Translations under genes and position numbers: made by a program
Shown: positions 38,767 through 54,043 of the stretch, in pieces
Layout: the number at the start of each line of letters is the position of its first letter
How positions within the stretch are numbered: position 1 is the first letter of the stretch
NCBI RefSeq assembly: GCF_014647515.1
Contig: NZ_BMPI01000007.1
Coordinates: 169,639 to 233,638 of the forward strand
From: Dactylosporangium sucinum
Lineage (GTDB): Bacteria; Actinomycetota; Actinomycetes; Mycobacteriales; Micromonosporaceae
Reading direction: 5' to 3'
DNA length: 64,000 bases
The notes under the pieces: model-generated
Database searches by the model: none
What the model was told of the DNA's origin: nothing
What the model saw: the letters and a program-made list of their open reading frames with translations, nothing else

Positions 38767-38980
38767 TGGGCCTGCCTCTCCCTTCGGCCTCCCGGCCGCA
38801 CGTCTTCTTCTTCGCTGTCTGCACGGCGTGGACCGGCACCCGCGGTCGGGCGTGTCGCCCAATCCGCGACCCGGCCCGTTTGATCCCAGCCCGGGGTTGT
38901 GGTCCGCACCCACCCTCAACTCCCGCGGAGGCGGGCCGATGTGGGCGCACGCACGAGTTGCCCGGCCAAGCCGGGCACGA
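38767..38980 (-). promoter_or_regulatory. rpsL (str operon) leader with conserved 20-mer
   Basis: About 214 nt between predicted transcript start and rpsL, no gene. It holds an 8-bp hairpin at its 5' end (arms 38959-38966 and 38970-38977) and the 20-mer 38839-38858, identical to 34200-34219 in the rpsJ leader. Here the 3' half pairs with downstream bases as GACCG/CGGTC, so the hairpin is kept while its flanks differ. Confidence 0.65.
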
Positions 38981-38986
38981 GGGGAA

Positions 38987-39015
38987 AGAGTACCCACCGT
39001 GAGGACGCTGGTCAA
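38987..39015 (-). promoter_or_regulatory. str operon promoter
   Basis: Minus strand: -35 TTGACC (39010-39015), 17-bp spacer, -10 TACTCT (38987-38992). Close to consensus. Predicted start near 38980, at the foot of the 38959-38977 hairpin. Confidence 0.8.
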
Positions 39016-39105
39016 AATGAGGACCCGACCCTACGACGGAACACTCTTCACGCTAAGAGTACCTGGTCGCGAATCGACACGTCCCGCGGGCTCCCGATAG
39101 TGCCC

Positions 39106-39642
39106 TCAGGCCGCCAGTAGCAACGCGATCAGGATGGACAGCAGGGCGAACCCGGCGCCGACCGAGCCGAGCACGAGGCCGGTGATCGCCATGCCCTTGC
39201 CGCTCACGCCGCGGCCGGCCAGCCGGATCTGCCGCATGCCGAAGATGCCCAGGCCGATCGCGCCGAGCCCGAGGAAGACCGACAGGGCGGTGAACGCGCC
39301 GCCGGCCGCGGGGCCCCAGCCGTCCGCCGCGCCGGCCACGCCCAGGCAGGTCACGAACAGCGAGACCAGGATCGAGGCGATGCCGGCCACCAGGCTGCCG
39401 ATCGAGGGGCCGCTCGGCGCCGTGTGGACCAGCGGGTAGGCGACCCCGAACGGCGTGCCCTGCACCAGGTCGACGCGCATAGCCGCGACCGCCGTCGGCG
39501 GCGGTGGCGGAGGGGGCGGCGGGTAACCCGGCGGATAACCGTAATAGCCGGCGGGTTGCGGATGGGCCGGGTGCATCGGCGGCGGGCCGGGAGGGCCGGC
39601 CTGGCCGGGGTACCCGCCCGGGGGACCAGCGGGGTGGCCCAC
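39106..39642 (-). CDS. Proline-rich DUF4190-type membrane protein
   Basis: 178 residues, GTG start. The first 50 residues are Pro/Gly/Tyr-rich (HPQPAGYYGYPPGYPPP), a disordered cytoplasmic arm. The rest has two or three hydrophobic segments and the pattern SVFLGLGAIGLGIFGMRQIR...GKGMAITGLVLG, as in DUF4190 proteins. Function unknown. It starts one base after the stop of the next upstream gene, another small membrane protein, so the two form a pair. Confidence 0.8.
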   Translation of the reverse strand: MGHPAGPPGGYPGQAGPPGPPPMHPAHPQPAGYYGYPPGYPPPPPPPPPTAVAAMRVDLVQGTPFGVAYPLVHTAPSGPSIGSLVAGIASILVSLFVTCLGVAGAADGWGPAAGGAFTALSVFLGLGAIGLGIFGMRQIRLAGRGVSGKGMAITGLVLGSVGAGFALLSILIALLLAA

Positions 39643-39643
39643 G

Positions 39644-39979
39644 TCAGTTCACCGTCGGGTCGAAGTCGGTGCCGCGCTGCCGCGCGTAGGCCAGCAGGCC
39701 GATGATCGCCAGCACGACCAGCATGGCGATGGCGAGCACGATGCCGGTCCAGGCCAGCCGGACGCCGGTGCGCAGCCGCCGCGCGCCGAGCAGGAACCCC
39801 TCGGCCGCGACCAGCTCACCGCGCGCCTCCCTGGCCATCAGCAGGGCGATGGTCGCCGGGATCACCCCGCCGAGGAACGGCCCGGTCACGACGGAGAGCA
39901 GCCCCAGGCCCAGCACGGCCGAGGACTTCGTCGCGCGGACCGGGTCCGGGTCGAGCGGGTGCCGGGTCGCAGACGTCAC
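39644..39979 (-). CDS. Small membrane protein, paired with the DUF4190 gene
   Basis: 111 residues with two transmembrane helices (SSAVLGLGLLSVVTGPFLGGV... and TGIVLAIAMLVVLAIIGLLA) separated by MAREARGELVAAEGFLLGAR. It resembles a minimal DUF4190-like unit without the proline arm. Function unknown. It lies just after the rpoC terminator, so it needs its own promoter. Confidence 0.8.
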   Translation of the reverse strand: MTSATRHPLDPDPVRATKSSAVLGLGLLSVVTGPFLGGVIPATIALLMAREARGELVAAEGFLLGARRLRTGVRLAWTGIVLAIAMLVVLAIIGLLAYARQRGTDFDPTVN

Positions 39980-40005
39980 CAGACGACCTTATCCCGCGGA
40001 ACGCG

Positions 40006-40037
40006 AAGAGGGCGGGGGCCCGGGCCCCCGCCCTCTT
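40006..40037 (-). terminator. rpoBC terminator, perfect 32-bp palindrome
   Basis: Arms 40006-40021 and 40022-40037 are perfect complements without any loop bases (center GGGCCC/GGGCCC). It lies 22 nt after the rpoC stop. The A/T ends (AAGAGG...CCTCTT) give a short U run in either direction. Confidence 0.85.
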
Positions 40038-40058
40038 TCACGGACGTTCGGTGCTGGT

Positions 40059-43946
<3,888 letters not shown>

Positions 43947-43999
43947 TTCGTCTATGTCCTCACGATTCAGTTGCTCGGGTAATTGCTAGGCCGCGGGGC

Positions 44000-44027
44000 G
44001 CGGCGCCGGCCGTGGGACCGGCGCCGC
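44000..44027 (-). promoter_or_regulatory. Intercistronic hairpin rpoB-rpoC
   Basis: Perfect 10-bp arms 44000-44009 (GCGGCGCCGG) and 44018-44027, loop of 8. It starts 8 nt after the rpoB stop. It could tune the rpoB:rpoC ratio or be an mRNA processing site; no U tract. Confidence 0.65.
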
Positions 44028-44034
44028 CCGCGAA

Positions 44035-47463
<3,429 letters not shown>

Positions 47464-47594
47464 GATGCGTCCTTCCGAGGACCGGTGGTGCAGACAGGCC
47501 GTTTTGCGTGCAGGCTGACGACCCCCGAGGTGATGAGTGCCCACGAAGAGGCACCTCACGCCAGAGGTGAAGTCAGAAGACAGCGCAAACTAGC

Positions 47595-47623
47595 AGTGTA
47601 GCCGAAAGGCTAACCGCTGTCGA
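47595..47623 (-). promoter_or_regulatory. rpoBC promoter
   Basis: Minus strand: -35 TCGACA (47618-47623), 17-bp spacer, -10 TACACT (47595-47600). Predicted start near 47588, 125 nt before the rpoB TTG. Confidence 0.75.
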
Positions 47624-47646
47624 GCGGCCCCGTGCACGATGTTTCC

Positions 47647-47669
47647 AACGATCTTTCGCGAAGATCGTT
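47647..47669. promoter_or_regulatory. Palindrome upstream of the rpoB promoter
   Basis: Perfect 9-bp arms AACGATCTT (47647-47655) and its complement (47661-47669) around TCGCG. It lies 23 bp upstream of the -35, a normal activator position. The low GC compared with surroundings makes it stand out. The protein that might bind it is unknown. Confidence 0.5.
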
Positions 47670-47966
47670 TCTCCACCGGCCGAGCCGCTCGCGTCGGTCG
47701 TGGCCTGCAGCTCACCAGTCGATGCGCTCAGAGCCGGACCCAAGAAGGGCCGGGGCACATCGGTCGGGCCGCTGGCCGCCGCGTCCGCGGAAAGGCAGTG
47801 CCTGATTAGCGTGCCTGCCCGCCGGTCATCGCGTCAAGGGTTCCCACGCGCGTCGGGGCACCGTGACAGATATCTCGCAGTCCGACCACTAAGTGTTGTG
47901 GTCGACACCCCTAGATCTTGGGTCCTTACCATCGCACCAGCATCCGACCCGGTCGCGAAAACACGA

Positions 47967-47992
47967 ACGGCCGCCGGCGAACCGGCGGCCGT
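47967..47992 (-). terminator. Terminator after rplL
   Basis: Perfect 11-bp arms 47967-47977 (ACGGCCGCCGG) and 47982-47992 with a four-base loop, about 20 nt after the rplL stop. TTCGTGTTTT follows on the minus strand. Confidence 0.85.
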
Positions 47993-48012
47993 CCCTATGG
48001 CGTTGTCGCAGG

Positions 48013-48396
48013 TTACTTGAGGGTAACCTTGGCGCCCTCGGCCTCGAGCTTCGCCTTGCCCTTGTCGGCGGTCTCCTTGTTGACCTTCTCGAGGACGGCC
48101 TTCGGCGCGGCCTCGACGAGGTCCTTGGCCTCCTTCAGGCCCAGGCCGGTCAGCTCGCGCACGACCTTGATGACCTGGATCTTCTTGCCGCCGTCACCCT
48201 CGAGGATGAGGTCGAACTCGCTCTGCTCTTCCTTCTCCTCGACCGGCGCGGCAGCGCCGCCGCCCGCAGCGATGGCAACGGGGGCCGCGGCGGTGACCTC
48301 GAAGACCTCTTCGAACTTCTTGACGAACTCGGACAGCTCGATCAGCGTCATCTCCTTGAACGCGTCGAGCAGGTCCTCGGTGCTCAGCTTCGCCAT
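48013..48396 (-). CDS. rplL: 50S ribosomal protein L7/L12
   Basis: bL12, the multicopy stalk protein that recruits GTPase factors. 127 residues: N-terminal dimer domain [20 protein letters not shown], Ala/Gly hinge, C-terminal domain with [20 protein letters not shown]. 42 nt after rplJ. Confidence 0.98.
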   Translation of the reverse strand: MAKLSTEDLLDAFKEMTLIELSEFVKKFEEVFEVTAAAPVAIAAGGGAAAPVEEKEEQSEFDLILEGDGGKKIQVIKVVRELTGLGLKEAKDLVEAAPKAVLEKVNKETADKGKAKLEAEGAKVTLK

Positions 48397-48438
48397 GGTG
48401 GCGGTTTCCTTTCCGAAAGTGTGATGTGGGGCACCGGC

Positions 48439-48987
48439 CTACTCGGCCGCGCCGCCGGATTCCTTCTCGCGCTTCTCCTGCAGGGCAGCCACGGTGCGGG
48501 CCGCCTTCGACAGCGGCGCCTGGAACAGGGCCGCGGCCTTGCTGAGGTTGCCCTTCATGGCGCCGGCCAGCTTGGCCAGCAGCACCTCACGCGACTCCAG
48601 GTCGGCCAGGCGACGGACCTCGTCCGCGCTGATGGCCTTGCCTTCGAACACGCCGCCCTTGATCACGAGCAGCGGGTTGGCCTTCGCGAAATCGCGAATG
48701 CTCTTCGCCGCCTCGACCGGGTCGCCGGAGACGAAGGCGAGCGCGGTAGGACCGGCAAACAAATCGTCGAGACCGCTGATGCCGGCATCCGTCGCGGCAC
48801 GCTTCGCGAGCGTGTTCTTCGCGACGGCGTACGTGGTCTCCCGGCCCAGGCTGCGGCGCAGGGTCTTGAGCTGCGCCACGGTCAGCCCGCGGTATTCGGT
48901 CAGCACGGTGGCCGTCGAGCCCCGGAAGTGCTCGGTGAGCTCCGCGACCGCGGTGGCCTTGTCGTCTCGAACCGGCTTGTCCGCCAT
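48439..48987 (-). CDS. rplJ: 50S ribosomal protein L10
   Basis: uL10, base of the L12 stalk, and in many bacteria the feedback regulator of its own operon through the leader. 182 residues: [31 protein letters not shown], and a helical C-terminus that carries L12 dimers. GAGAGGAGGG precedes the ATG. Confidence 0.97.
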   Translation of the reverse strand: MADKPVRDDKATAVAELTEHFRGSTATVLTEYRGLTVAQLKTLRRSLGRETTYAVAKNTLAKRAATDAGISGLDDLFAGPTALAFVSGDPVEAAKSIRDFAKANPLLVIKGGVFEGKAISADEVRRLADLESREVLLAKLAGAMKGNLSKAAALFQAPLSKAARTVAALQEKREKESGGAAE

Positions 48988-49204
48988 GTCCCTCCTCTCT
49001 CCTTGCTTCGGTGCTGGTCACACGATCGGAAAGCCCGCAGCAACGAAAAACGCCCCGGCGCAGGGGCGCACGGGGCTCGATCCGGCGCGCGGCGGCGCCG
49101 ATTCTTGCTGTGTCCGGCCCTGCGCGGGTCGCCCGCGTTGATGCGGGACCTTCGACGTCCGCCTGTTTTGGACAGGAGAGCGTGACCAGCGGTCTTCGGG
49201 TTTC
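48988..49204 (-). promoter_or_regulatory. L10 leader
   Basis: About 217 nt between the predicted rplJ transcript start and the ATG, no gene. It contains the attenuator hairpin at 49046-49068 and several other GC-rich self-complementary pieces (for example GCGCGG near 49087 and CCCGCG near 49132), which could form the L10-binding or antiterminator fold. This is the usual place of the L10 leader. Confidence 0.6.
49046..49068 (-). terminator. Attenuator in the rplJ leader
   Basis: Minus strand: CGCCCC (49063-49068), six-base loop, GGGGCG (49051-49056), then TTTTT (49046-49050). This is a textbook intrinsic terminator placed 58 nt before the rplJ ATG, so it must be conditional. Confidence 0.75.
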
Positions 49205-49210
49205 GAGTCA

Positions 49211-49239
49211 TTTATACACGGCGCGTCCGGCCGCACCAA
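49211..49239 (-). promoter_or_regulatory. rplJL promoter
   Basis: Minus strand: -35 TTGGTG (49234-49239), 17-bp spacer, -10 TATAAA (49211-49216). One of the few A/T runs in the area. Predicted start near 49204. Confidence 0.75.
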
Positions 49240-49240
49240 A

Positions 49241-49933
49241 TCAGGGCCTGGTCAGGCGCATTCTCGCGTAGAAAACAATCACGATCCCGGTCCACGCGAC
49301 GCCCCAGCCGGTCGCCAGCGCGACGGCCGCCAGGTCGGCCCCGCCGACCGTCTCGCGGGCGGCCGCCATCACGGGCGGCATGAGCCACGGCGCCGGCGAG
49401 CTCTTCAGGCCCAGGACGATCGCCAGGACGAGGCCGCCGACGAGCACGGCCAGGCCGCGCGCCGCCTGACCCGACACCGCGCGGCTGGCCAGGGCGCCGA
49501 GGGCCACCGCCGGCAGCAGGAGCAGCAGGTGCGCCCACACGCCGAGGGCGATGCCCTCGGCCAGGGGCGGGTCGCCGGCCTGCTGCGGGCCGGTCACCCC
49601 GCCGACCACCCACGGCAGCACCAACGCGATCAGGACCACCGGCAGGCCGGCAACGAGGGCCGCGAGGAGGCCGGCGGCTGTTTCCCGGAACGCACCGCCG
49701 ACCGCCACCCGGCCGAGCCGTCGCTGGACGTCCGGCTCGACGTCGAGCAGGATCTTCGTCTGCCAGGCAAGCACGCCGAACAGGACGGCGGCGGAGACCC
49801 CGTAGGCCTCGCCGGCCTGGGCCTGGCCGCCGCCGTAGAGGATCGACAGCACCACGAGCGCGGCCAGCACGGGCGCCGCGGCCCGGCCGGTCTGCACGAA
49901 GCCGGCCAGCCGCATCCGGACGAGCGCGGTCAT
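49241..49933 (-). CDS. ABC transporter membrane protein
   Basis: 230 residues with six probable transmembrane helices (for example APVLAALVVLSILYGGGQAQ and LLLLLPAVALGALASRAVSG). Overlap with the ATPase gene (ATGA) shows it is the membrane partner of that ATPase. Substrate unknown; architecture fits ABC-2 type exporters. The last bases adjoin the rplJ promoter. Confidence 0.8.
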   Translation of the reverse strand: MTALVRMRLAGFVQTGRAAAPVLAALVVLSILYGGGQAQAGEAYGVSAAVLFGVLAWQTKILLDVEPDVQRRLGRVAVGGAFRETAAGLLAALVAGLPVVLIALVLPWVVGGVTGPQQAGDPPLAEGIALGVWAHLLLLLPAVALGALASRAVSGQAARGLAVLVGGLVLAIVLGLKSSPAPWLMPPVMAAARETVGGADLAAVALATGWGVAWTGIVIVFYARMRLTRP

Positions 49934-50655
49934 CGGGGCACCACCTCGTCCCGCACCCCGAGGACCTCGAAGCCGCCGGCCCGCAGCCGCTCCAGGGCCT
50001 CGGGCGCGTCGGCGGCCGCGACGGCCACCTCGATCACGCGCCGTGCCTCGAGCTGCGCGCCCTCGCGGACCTCGCCGTCGCGCACGTGCCAGCGGCGGGC
50101 ACCGGGGAGCCGGCCGACCTCGCCGAGGTGGTCGCTGATCAGCACCGAGCCGCCGCGCGCCACCACCTCGCCGACGATCTGCGGGACGTGCTCGCGGGTC
50201 TGTGCGTCGAGGCCCTCCCACGGCTCGTCGAGCACCAGCAGGTCGGGCGGCACGAGCAGGGCCTGGACCAGGCCGACCTTCTGGGCCGAGCCCTTCGAGA
50301 GGCGGCTCAGCCGGACGTCGAGAAAGCCGGTGAAGCCGAGGCGGTCGGCCCACCGCTCGATCTGGGCCTCGTCACCGCCGCGGATCGCGGCCATGTGGCG
50401 CAGCAGGCCGCGGGCGGTGAAGGGCTGGTCGGCGGGGAAGCGCTCGGGCACCCAGCCAACGACCGGCGGACGGCCCTCGACGGCGCCCCGGCCGGGCCGC
50501 AGGACGCCGGCCGCGAGCTGCAGGAGCGTGGACTTGCCGGCGCCGTTGCGGCCCTCGACGACGGCGACCTCGCCGGGCGGGAGGGTCAGGGTGACGCCGC
50601 GAAGCGTCCACGCGGCGCCGCGCGCGTATCGGAACCAGACGTCCTGGAAACGCAC
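49930..50655 (-). CDS. ABC transporter ATP-binding protein
   Basis: 241 residues. Walker A GRNGAGKST, Q-loop region, signature RLSKGSAQK (LSKGS in place of LSGGQ), Walker B LLVLDEPWEGLD, switch His in ISDHLGEV. Start is GTG 50655, whose bases lie in the distal arm of the rplA terminator hairpin (50653-50689), and no Shine-Dalgarno sequence precedes it. A later start would cut the first ABC strand, so I keep it. The gene pair sits between rplA and rplJ, where many actinobacteria have unrelated insertions. Confidence 0.87.
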   Translation of the reverse strand: MRFQDVWFRYARGAAWTLRGVTLTLPPGEVAVVEGRNGAGKSTLLQLAAGVLRPGRGAVEGRPPVVGWVPERFPADQPFTARGLLRHMAAIRGGDEAQIERWADRLGFTGFLDVRLSRLSKGSAQKVGLVQALLVPPDLLVLDEPWEGLDAQTREHVPQIVGEVVARGGSVLISDHLGEVGRLPGARRWHVRDGEVREGAQLEARRVIEVAVAAADAPEALERLRAGGFEVLGVRDEVVPR

Positions 50656-50689
50656 CGGGACAGCGTGCCACAGACACGCTGTCCCGGTG
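50653..50689 (-). terminator. rplKA terminator overlapping the ABC ATPase start
   Basis: Perfect 15-bp arms 50653-50667 (CACCGGGACAGCGTG) and 50675-50689, loop of 7, about 18 nt after the rplA stop. The distal arm includes the GTG start codon of the ATPase gene. No long U tract (CGTTTCC follows). Confidence 0.85.
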
Positions 50690-50707
50690 TTACCCGTCTT
50701 GCCGGTG

Positions 50708-51442
50708 CTACTCGGCCGCGGTCGTGGTGACCGAGTCGTCCTCGAGCAGGTTGCGGATCTTGTTCGGGTCGACCGGGATGCCCGGGCCCATGGTGGTGGT
50801 GAGGAAGACCTTCTTGAGGTACTTGCCCTTGGCCGCCGACGGCTTGGCCCGGTTGACCTCGTCGAGGACCGCCGCGTAGTTCTCGATCAGCTGCTCGTCG
50901 GTGAAGCTGAGCTTGCCGATGATCAGGTGCAGGTTCGAGTGCTTGTCGACGCGGTAGGTGATCTTGCCACCCTTGATCTCGTTGACCGCCTTGGTGACGT
51001 CCATCGTGACCGTGCCCGTCTTCGGGTTCGGCATCAGGCCGCGCGGGCCCAGGATCCGCGCGATCCGGCCGATCTTGGCCATCTGGTCGGGCGTCGCGAT
51101 CGCCGCGTCGAAGTCCAGCCAGCCTTCCTGGATCCGGGCGACGAGGTCGTCGGTGCCCACCGCGTCGGCGCCGGCGGCCTCGGCCTCGGCGGCCTTCGGG
51201 CCCTGCGCGAAGACGATGACGCGGGCGGTCTTGCCGGTGCCGTGGGGCAGGTTGACCGTGCCGCGGACCATCTGGTCGGCCTTGCGCGGGTCGACGCCCA
51301 GGCGCATGGCCACCTCGACCGTCGGGTCGAACTTCACGGTCGACGTCTGCTTGGCCAGCTTGACGGCGGCGGCGGGGCTGTAGAGCGCGTTGCGGTCGAC
51401 GAGTTCGACGACCTTGCGGTAGTTCTTGCCGTGCTGCGACAT
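50708..51442 (-). CDS. rplA: 50S ribosomal protein L1
   Basis: uL1 of the L1 stalk, which helps E-site tRNA leave; in many bacteria it represses rplKA translation. 244 residues with [20 protein letters not shown] and [21 protein letters not shown] hairpin at 51472-51491 lies in the gap from rplK. Confidence 0.97.
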   Translation of the reverse strand: MSQHGKNYRKVVELVDRNALYSPAAAVKLAKQTSTVKFDPTVEVAMRLGVDPRKADQMVRGTVNLPHGTGKTARVIVFAQGPKAAEAEAAGADAVGTDDLVARIQEGWLDFDAAIATPDQMAKIGRIARILGPRGLMPNPKTGTVTMDVTKAVNEIKGGKITYRVDKHSNLHLIIGKLSFTDEQLIENYAAVLDEVNRAKPSAAKGKYLKKVFLTTTMGPGIPVDPNKIRNLLEDDSVTTTAAE

Positions 51443-51471
51443 GTCGCTGATTACTCCTGTGGTCTCAGTGC

Positions 51472-51491
51472 GGACGCCCGCCGGGGCGTCC
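51472..51491 (-). promoter_or_regulatory. Intercistronic hairpin rplK-rplA
   Basis: Perfect 8-bp arms 51472-51479 (GGACGCCC) and 51484-51491 with a four-base loop, 30 nt before the rplA start. A possible L1 feedback or stability element; not proven. Confidence 0.55.
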
Positions 51492-51511
51492 TCCCACTAG
51501 CTGGCGGTGCT

Positions 51512-51943
51512 TCAGTCCTTGACGACGATGCCCATGGAGCGGGCGGTGCCGGCGATGATCTTCTCGGCCTCTTCGATGTCGTTGGCGTTGAGGTCGGACA
51601 TCTTCTTCTCGGCGACCTCACGCAGCTGGGCCTTGGTGATCGAGCCGACCTTGTCCTTCTGCGGGACGCCGGAGCCCTTGGGCACGCCGGCGGCCTTGAG
51701 CAGCAGGCGGGCGGCCGGCGGCGTCTTGAGGATGAACGTGAACGTCCGGTCCTCGTAGACGCTGATCTGCGCCGGGATGATGTCGCCGCGCTGGGACTCC
51801 GTCTGGGCGTTGTACGCCTTGACGAACTCCATGATGTTCACACCGTGCTGACCGAGGGCGGGGCCGACCGGCGGCGCCGGGGTGGCCTGGCCTGCCGGCA
51901 ACTGAAGCGTGAAGGTCTTGACGAGCTTCTTCTTCGGAGGCAT
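51512..51943 (-). CDS. rplK: 50S ribosomal protein L11
   Basis: uL11 of the GTPase-associated centre; target region of thiopeptides and sensor for RelA. 143 residues from ATG 51943: [20 protein letters not shown], then [20 protein letters not shown] (thiopeptide-contact prolines present). Upstream open codons are non-homologous. Confidence 0.97.
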   Translation of the reverse strand: MPPKKKLVKTFTLQLPAGQATPAPPVGPALGQHGVNIMEFVKAYNAQTESQRGDIIPAQISVYEDRTFTFILKTPPAARLLLKAAGVPKGSGVPQKDKVGSITKAQLREVAEKKMSDLNANDIEEAEKIIAGTARSMGIVVKD

Positions 51944-52000
51944 GGCTGCTTTCGTCTTCCTGGGCTGGATTGGTTCGTGCCGTTTCGCAGGCACGCCGAT

Positions 52001-52024
52001 GCGTCCGGCTTCGGAGCCGGACGC
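52001..52024 (-). promoter_or_regulatory. Intercistronic hairpin nusG-rplK
   Basis: Perfect 10-bp arms 52001-52010 (GCGTCCGGCT) and 52015-52024 with a four-base loop, in the 101-nt gap between nusG and rplK. TACGCTT just upstream on the minus strand could be a -10 for rplKA, but it lacks a good -35. Confidence 0.6.
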
Positions 52025-52044
52025 TCAAGCGTACCGCAGGCGAA

Positions 52045-52749
52045 TTAGATCTTCGTGACCTGGTTGAAGTTGAGCTCGACCGGGGTCTCGCGACCGAAGA
52101 TCGAGACGAGCACCTTCAACTTCTGCTGGTCGGCGTTGATCTCGCTGATGGTCGCCTGCAGCGAGGCGAACGCGCCGTCGGTGACGGTGACCGAGTCGCC
52201 GACCTCGAAGTCGAGGACCTTGACCTCGGGCTTGCCGGCCTTCTTGCCGCCCTCCTGCTGCACGACCGGGGCCAGCCACTTCAGCACCTCGTCGAGCGAG
52301 AGCGGGGCCGGGCGGTCGGCACGGTCGGTCGCGCCCACGAAGCCGGTCACCCCGGGGGTGTTCCGGACGCAGGAATACGACTCCGGGGTCAGCTCCATCC
52401 GGACCAGGATGTAGCCGGGGAAGACCTTGTTCTGCACCTGGGTGCGCTTGCCGTTCTTGATCTCGACCTCTTCACGAGTCGGGACCTCGACCTGGTAGAT
52501 GAACTCTTCCATGTCGAGGCTCGTGATGCGGGTCTCGAGATTCGTCTTGACCTTGTTCTCGTAACCGGCGTAGGAGTGCACCACATACCAGTCACCGGGC
52601 GCGAAGCGCAGGGCGGCACGCAGCTCGGCGACGGGGTCCTCGCTGTCGGACACCACGCTGGTGGTGGCAGCCGTCAGCACCGTCGACGTTTCCTCGCGCT
52701 GCTCGTCGTCGGTCTCGGGCGTCTCGTCGAATTCCTGCACGCTGCTCAC
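52045..52749 (-). CDS. nusG: Transcription termination/antitermination protein NusG
   Basis: 234 residues. An acidic, Thr-rich N-terminal extension of about 60 residues precedes the NGN domain ([20 protein letters not shown]). The C-terminal KOW domain has [22 protein letters not shown] 52749 is used here; a GTG at 52740 (VQEFDETP) is better placed relative to GGAAG and may be the true start. It follows secE by 56 nt. Confidence 0.96.
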   Translation of the reverse strand: MSSVQEFDETPETDDEQREETSTVLTAATTSVVSDSEDPVAELRAALRFAPGDWYVVHSYAGYENKVKTNLETRITSLDMEEFIYQVEVPTREEVEIKNGKRTQVQNKVFPGYILVRMELTPESYSCVRNTPGVTGFVGATDRADRPAPLSLDEVLKWLAPVVQQEGGKKAGKPEVKVLDFEVGDSVTVTDGAFASLQATISEINADQQKLKVLVSIFGRETPVELNFNQVTKI

Positions 52750-52805
52750 TTCCGTCTGTCTGGTCCTCGCCCCGTGGTGCGGTGCTGCCCGTGCGCGCTG
52801 CCGGA

Positions 52806-53276
52806 CTACTCGTCCGGGCTGCCGTTCCCGAAGGCCCAGAGCACCGCCTTGGCGAAGCCGTAGTCGAGTCCGGCGACGATCGCGAGCATCACGATCACGA
52901 ACACCACGACGACGAGCGTGTAGGTGGTCAGCTCTTTGCGGGTCGGCCAGATAACCTTACGCAGCTCGGCGACAACCTCGCGGATGAAGTTGATGAGCCG
53001 CGCAAAGATGTTGTTCGAACGTCCCTCTTTGGACTTGGTCTGCTTCTTGTCCGAGTCCTTGGTCTTGAGGTCCTTCGACTTGGTGTCCTTGGCACGGCCG
53101 TTCTTGCTCGCGCGCTCTTCGTCGTCGGCGTCGCCGTCGGCGTCGTCGTCCTCGGTCACCTCGAGGTCGTCGAGCTCGTCGGCGAACTCCTCCTCGATGG
53201 CCGCGTCTTCGGCGCTGAGCTCCTCTTCACGGCGATCGTCGGCGGGGTCGGTCCCGCGTCGCCTGCGTTCGGCCAC
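52806..53276 (-). CDS. secE: Protein translocase subunit SecE, extended
   Basis: SecE clamps SecY. 156 residues from GTG 53276, with GAAGAGGG upstream. The functional part is the last 65: the amphipathic helix [20 protein letters not shown] and one transmembrane helix ([20 protein letters not shown]). The first 90 residues are an acidic stretch ([20 protein letters not shown]) then a Lys-rich one ([19 protein letters not shown]), a typical actinobacterial extension. Confidence 0.95.
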   Translation of the reverse strand: MAERRRRGTDPADDRREEELSAEDAAIEEEFADELDDLEVTEDDDADGDADDEERASKNGRAKDTKSKDLKTKDSDKKQTKSKEGRSNNIFARLINFIREVVAELRKVIWPTRKELTTYTLVVVVFVIVMLAIVAGLDYGFAKAVLWAFGNGSPDE

Positions 53277-53479
53277 TTTCGCCCTCTTCCGTGATCTCGC
53301 GAGTGCTCGGTCCGTGCACGACCGACGGCAAGACCCGGGGCCTCGTGCGGTTTCGGTGTGGTGTCGCCGGACCACCGGCGAAGAGCCGGCGGCGCGCGGT
53401 ATGAACCAACCGTGACCGCTGCGGTCGTCGTCCCGATCATGTCGATCGGGCGCACCAGACCCAGGTCAGGCCTTCGGCG

Positions 53480-53552
53480 CAGGGGCGACAGGACTCGAAC
53501 CTGCAACCTGCGGTTTTGGAGACCGCTGCGCTACCAATTGCGCCACACCCCT
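53480..53552 (-). tRNA. tRNA-Trp (CCA anticodon)
   Basis: 73 nt on the minus strand. Acceptor AGGGGTG pairs with CGCCCCT (one G-U), discriminator G. Anticodon CCA corresponds to 53517-53519 in CTCCAAAA. The T arm has GGTTCGAGTCC. CCA end is not encoded. It precedes secE, the conserved actinobacterial arrangement. Confidence 0.97.
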
Positions 53553-53637
53553 TCGTGACGATCACAACACACAGGTTGCTCACCCCACGGCGGACCAGTG
53601 TACGGGTTCGGGCCGGGATTCCCCAACCACCCCCCTC

Positions 53638-54042
53638 CTACGCGTGCGGGCGAACGATCGCCTTCGCCGCACCGAGCACTTTCTCCCCCTGGCAGGTGGC
53701 GGTGACGTCGATCTGCACCAGGCCGTCATCCAGGACTTTCTTCACCACGCCGGCCACGACGACCTCGGTCCCCTTGTCGTCGTCGGGCACCACGACCGGG
53801 TTGGCGAAGCGCGTGGAATATTCCACGATCGATGCCGTGCCGCCCACCCAGCAGGCCACGGCCTGGCCCGCCAGGCCCATGGTGAGCATGCCGTGGGCGA
53901 TGACCCCGGGGAGCCCGACGGCGCTCGCCCGGCGGTCGCTCCAGTGGATCGGGTTGAAGTCGCCGGAGGCGCCCGCGTAGCGGACCAGATCCGCCCGGGT
54001 GACCCGGAACGTCTGCGGGGGGAACTCGGTGCCGACCTGCAT
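53638..54042 (-). CDS. hadB: (3R)-hydroxyacyl-ACP dehydratase subunit HadB
   Basis: A MaoC hot-dog dehydratase of the FAS-II-like system. 134 residues with the catalytic hydratase-2 motif YAGASGDFNPIHWSD (Asp and His) and GVIAHGMLTMGLAGQAV. HadB is the catalytic partner and HadA (next gene upstream) the substrate-binding one. 1 nt from the hadA stop. In mycobacteria the same neighbours rpmG-hadA-hadB precede tRNA-Trp-secE. Confidence 0.92.
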   Translation of the reverse strand: MQVGTEFPPQTFRVTRADLVRYAGASGDFNPIHWSDRRASAVGLPGVIAHGMLTMGLAGQAVACWVGGTASIVEYSTRFANPVVVPDDDKGTEVVVAGVVKKVLDDGLVQIDVTATCQGEKVLGAAKAIVRPHA

Positions 54043-54043
54043 C

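Larger units (their letters stand above)
47464..48012 (-). other. 549-nt gap rplL-rpoB: terminator, palindrome, promoter
   Basis: No gene here; short open frames lack starts and homology. In transcription order (minus strand): the rplL terminator (47967-47992), about 300 nt in which I see nothing firm, a 9-bp-arm palindrome (47647-47669), the rpoB promoter (47595-47623), and a leader of about 125 nt. rpoBC is therefore largely uncoupled from rplJL. Confidence 0.7.
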
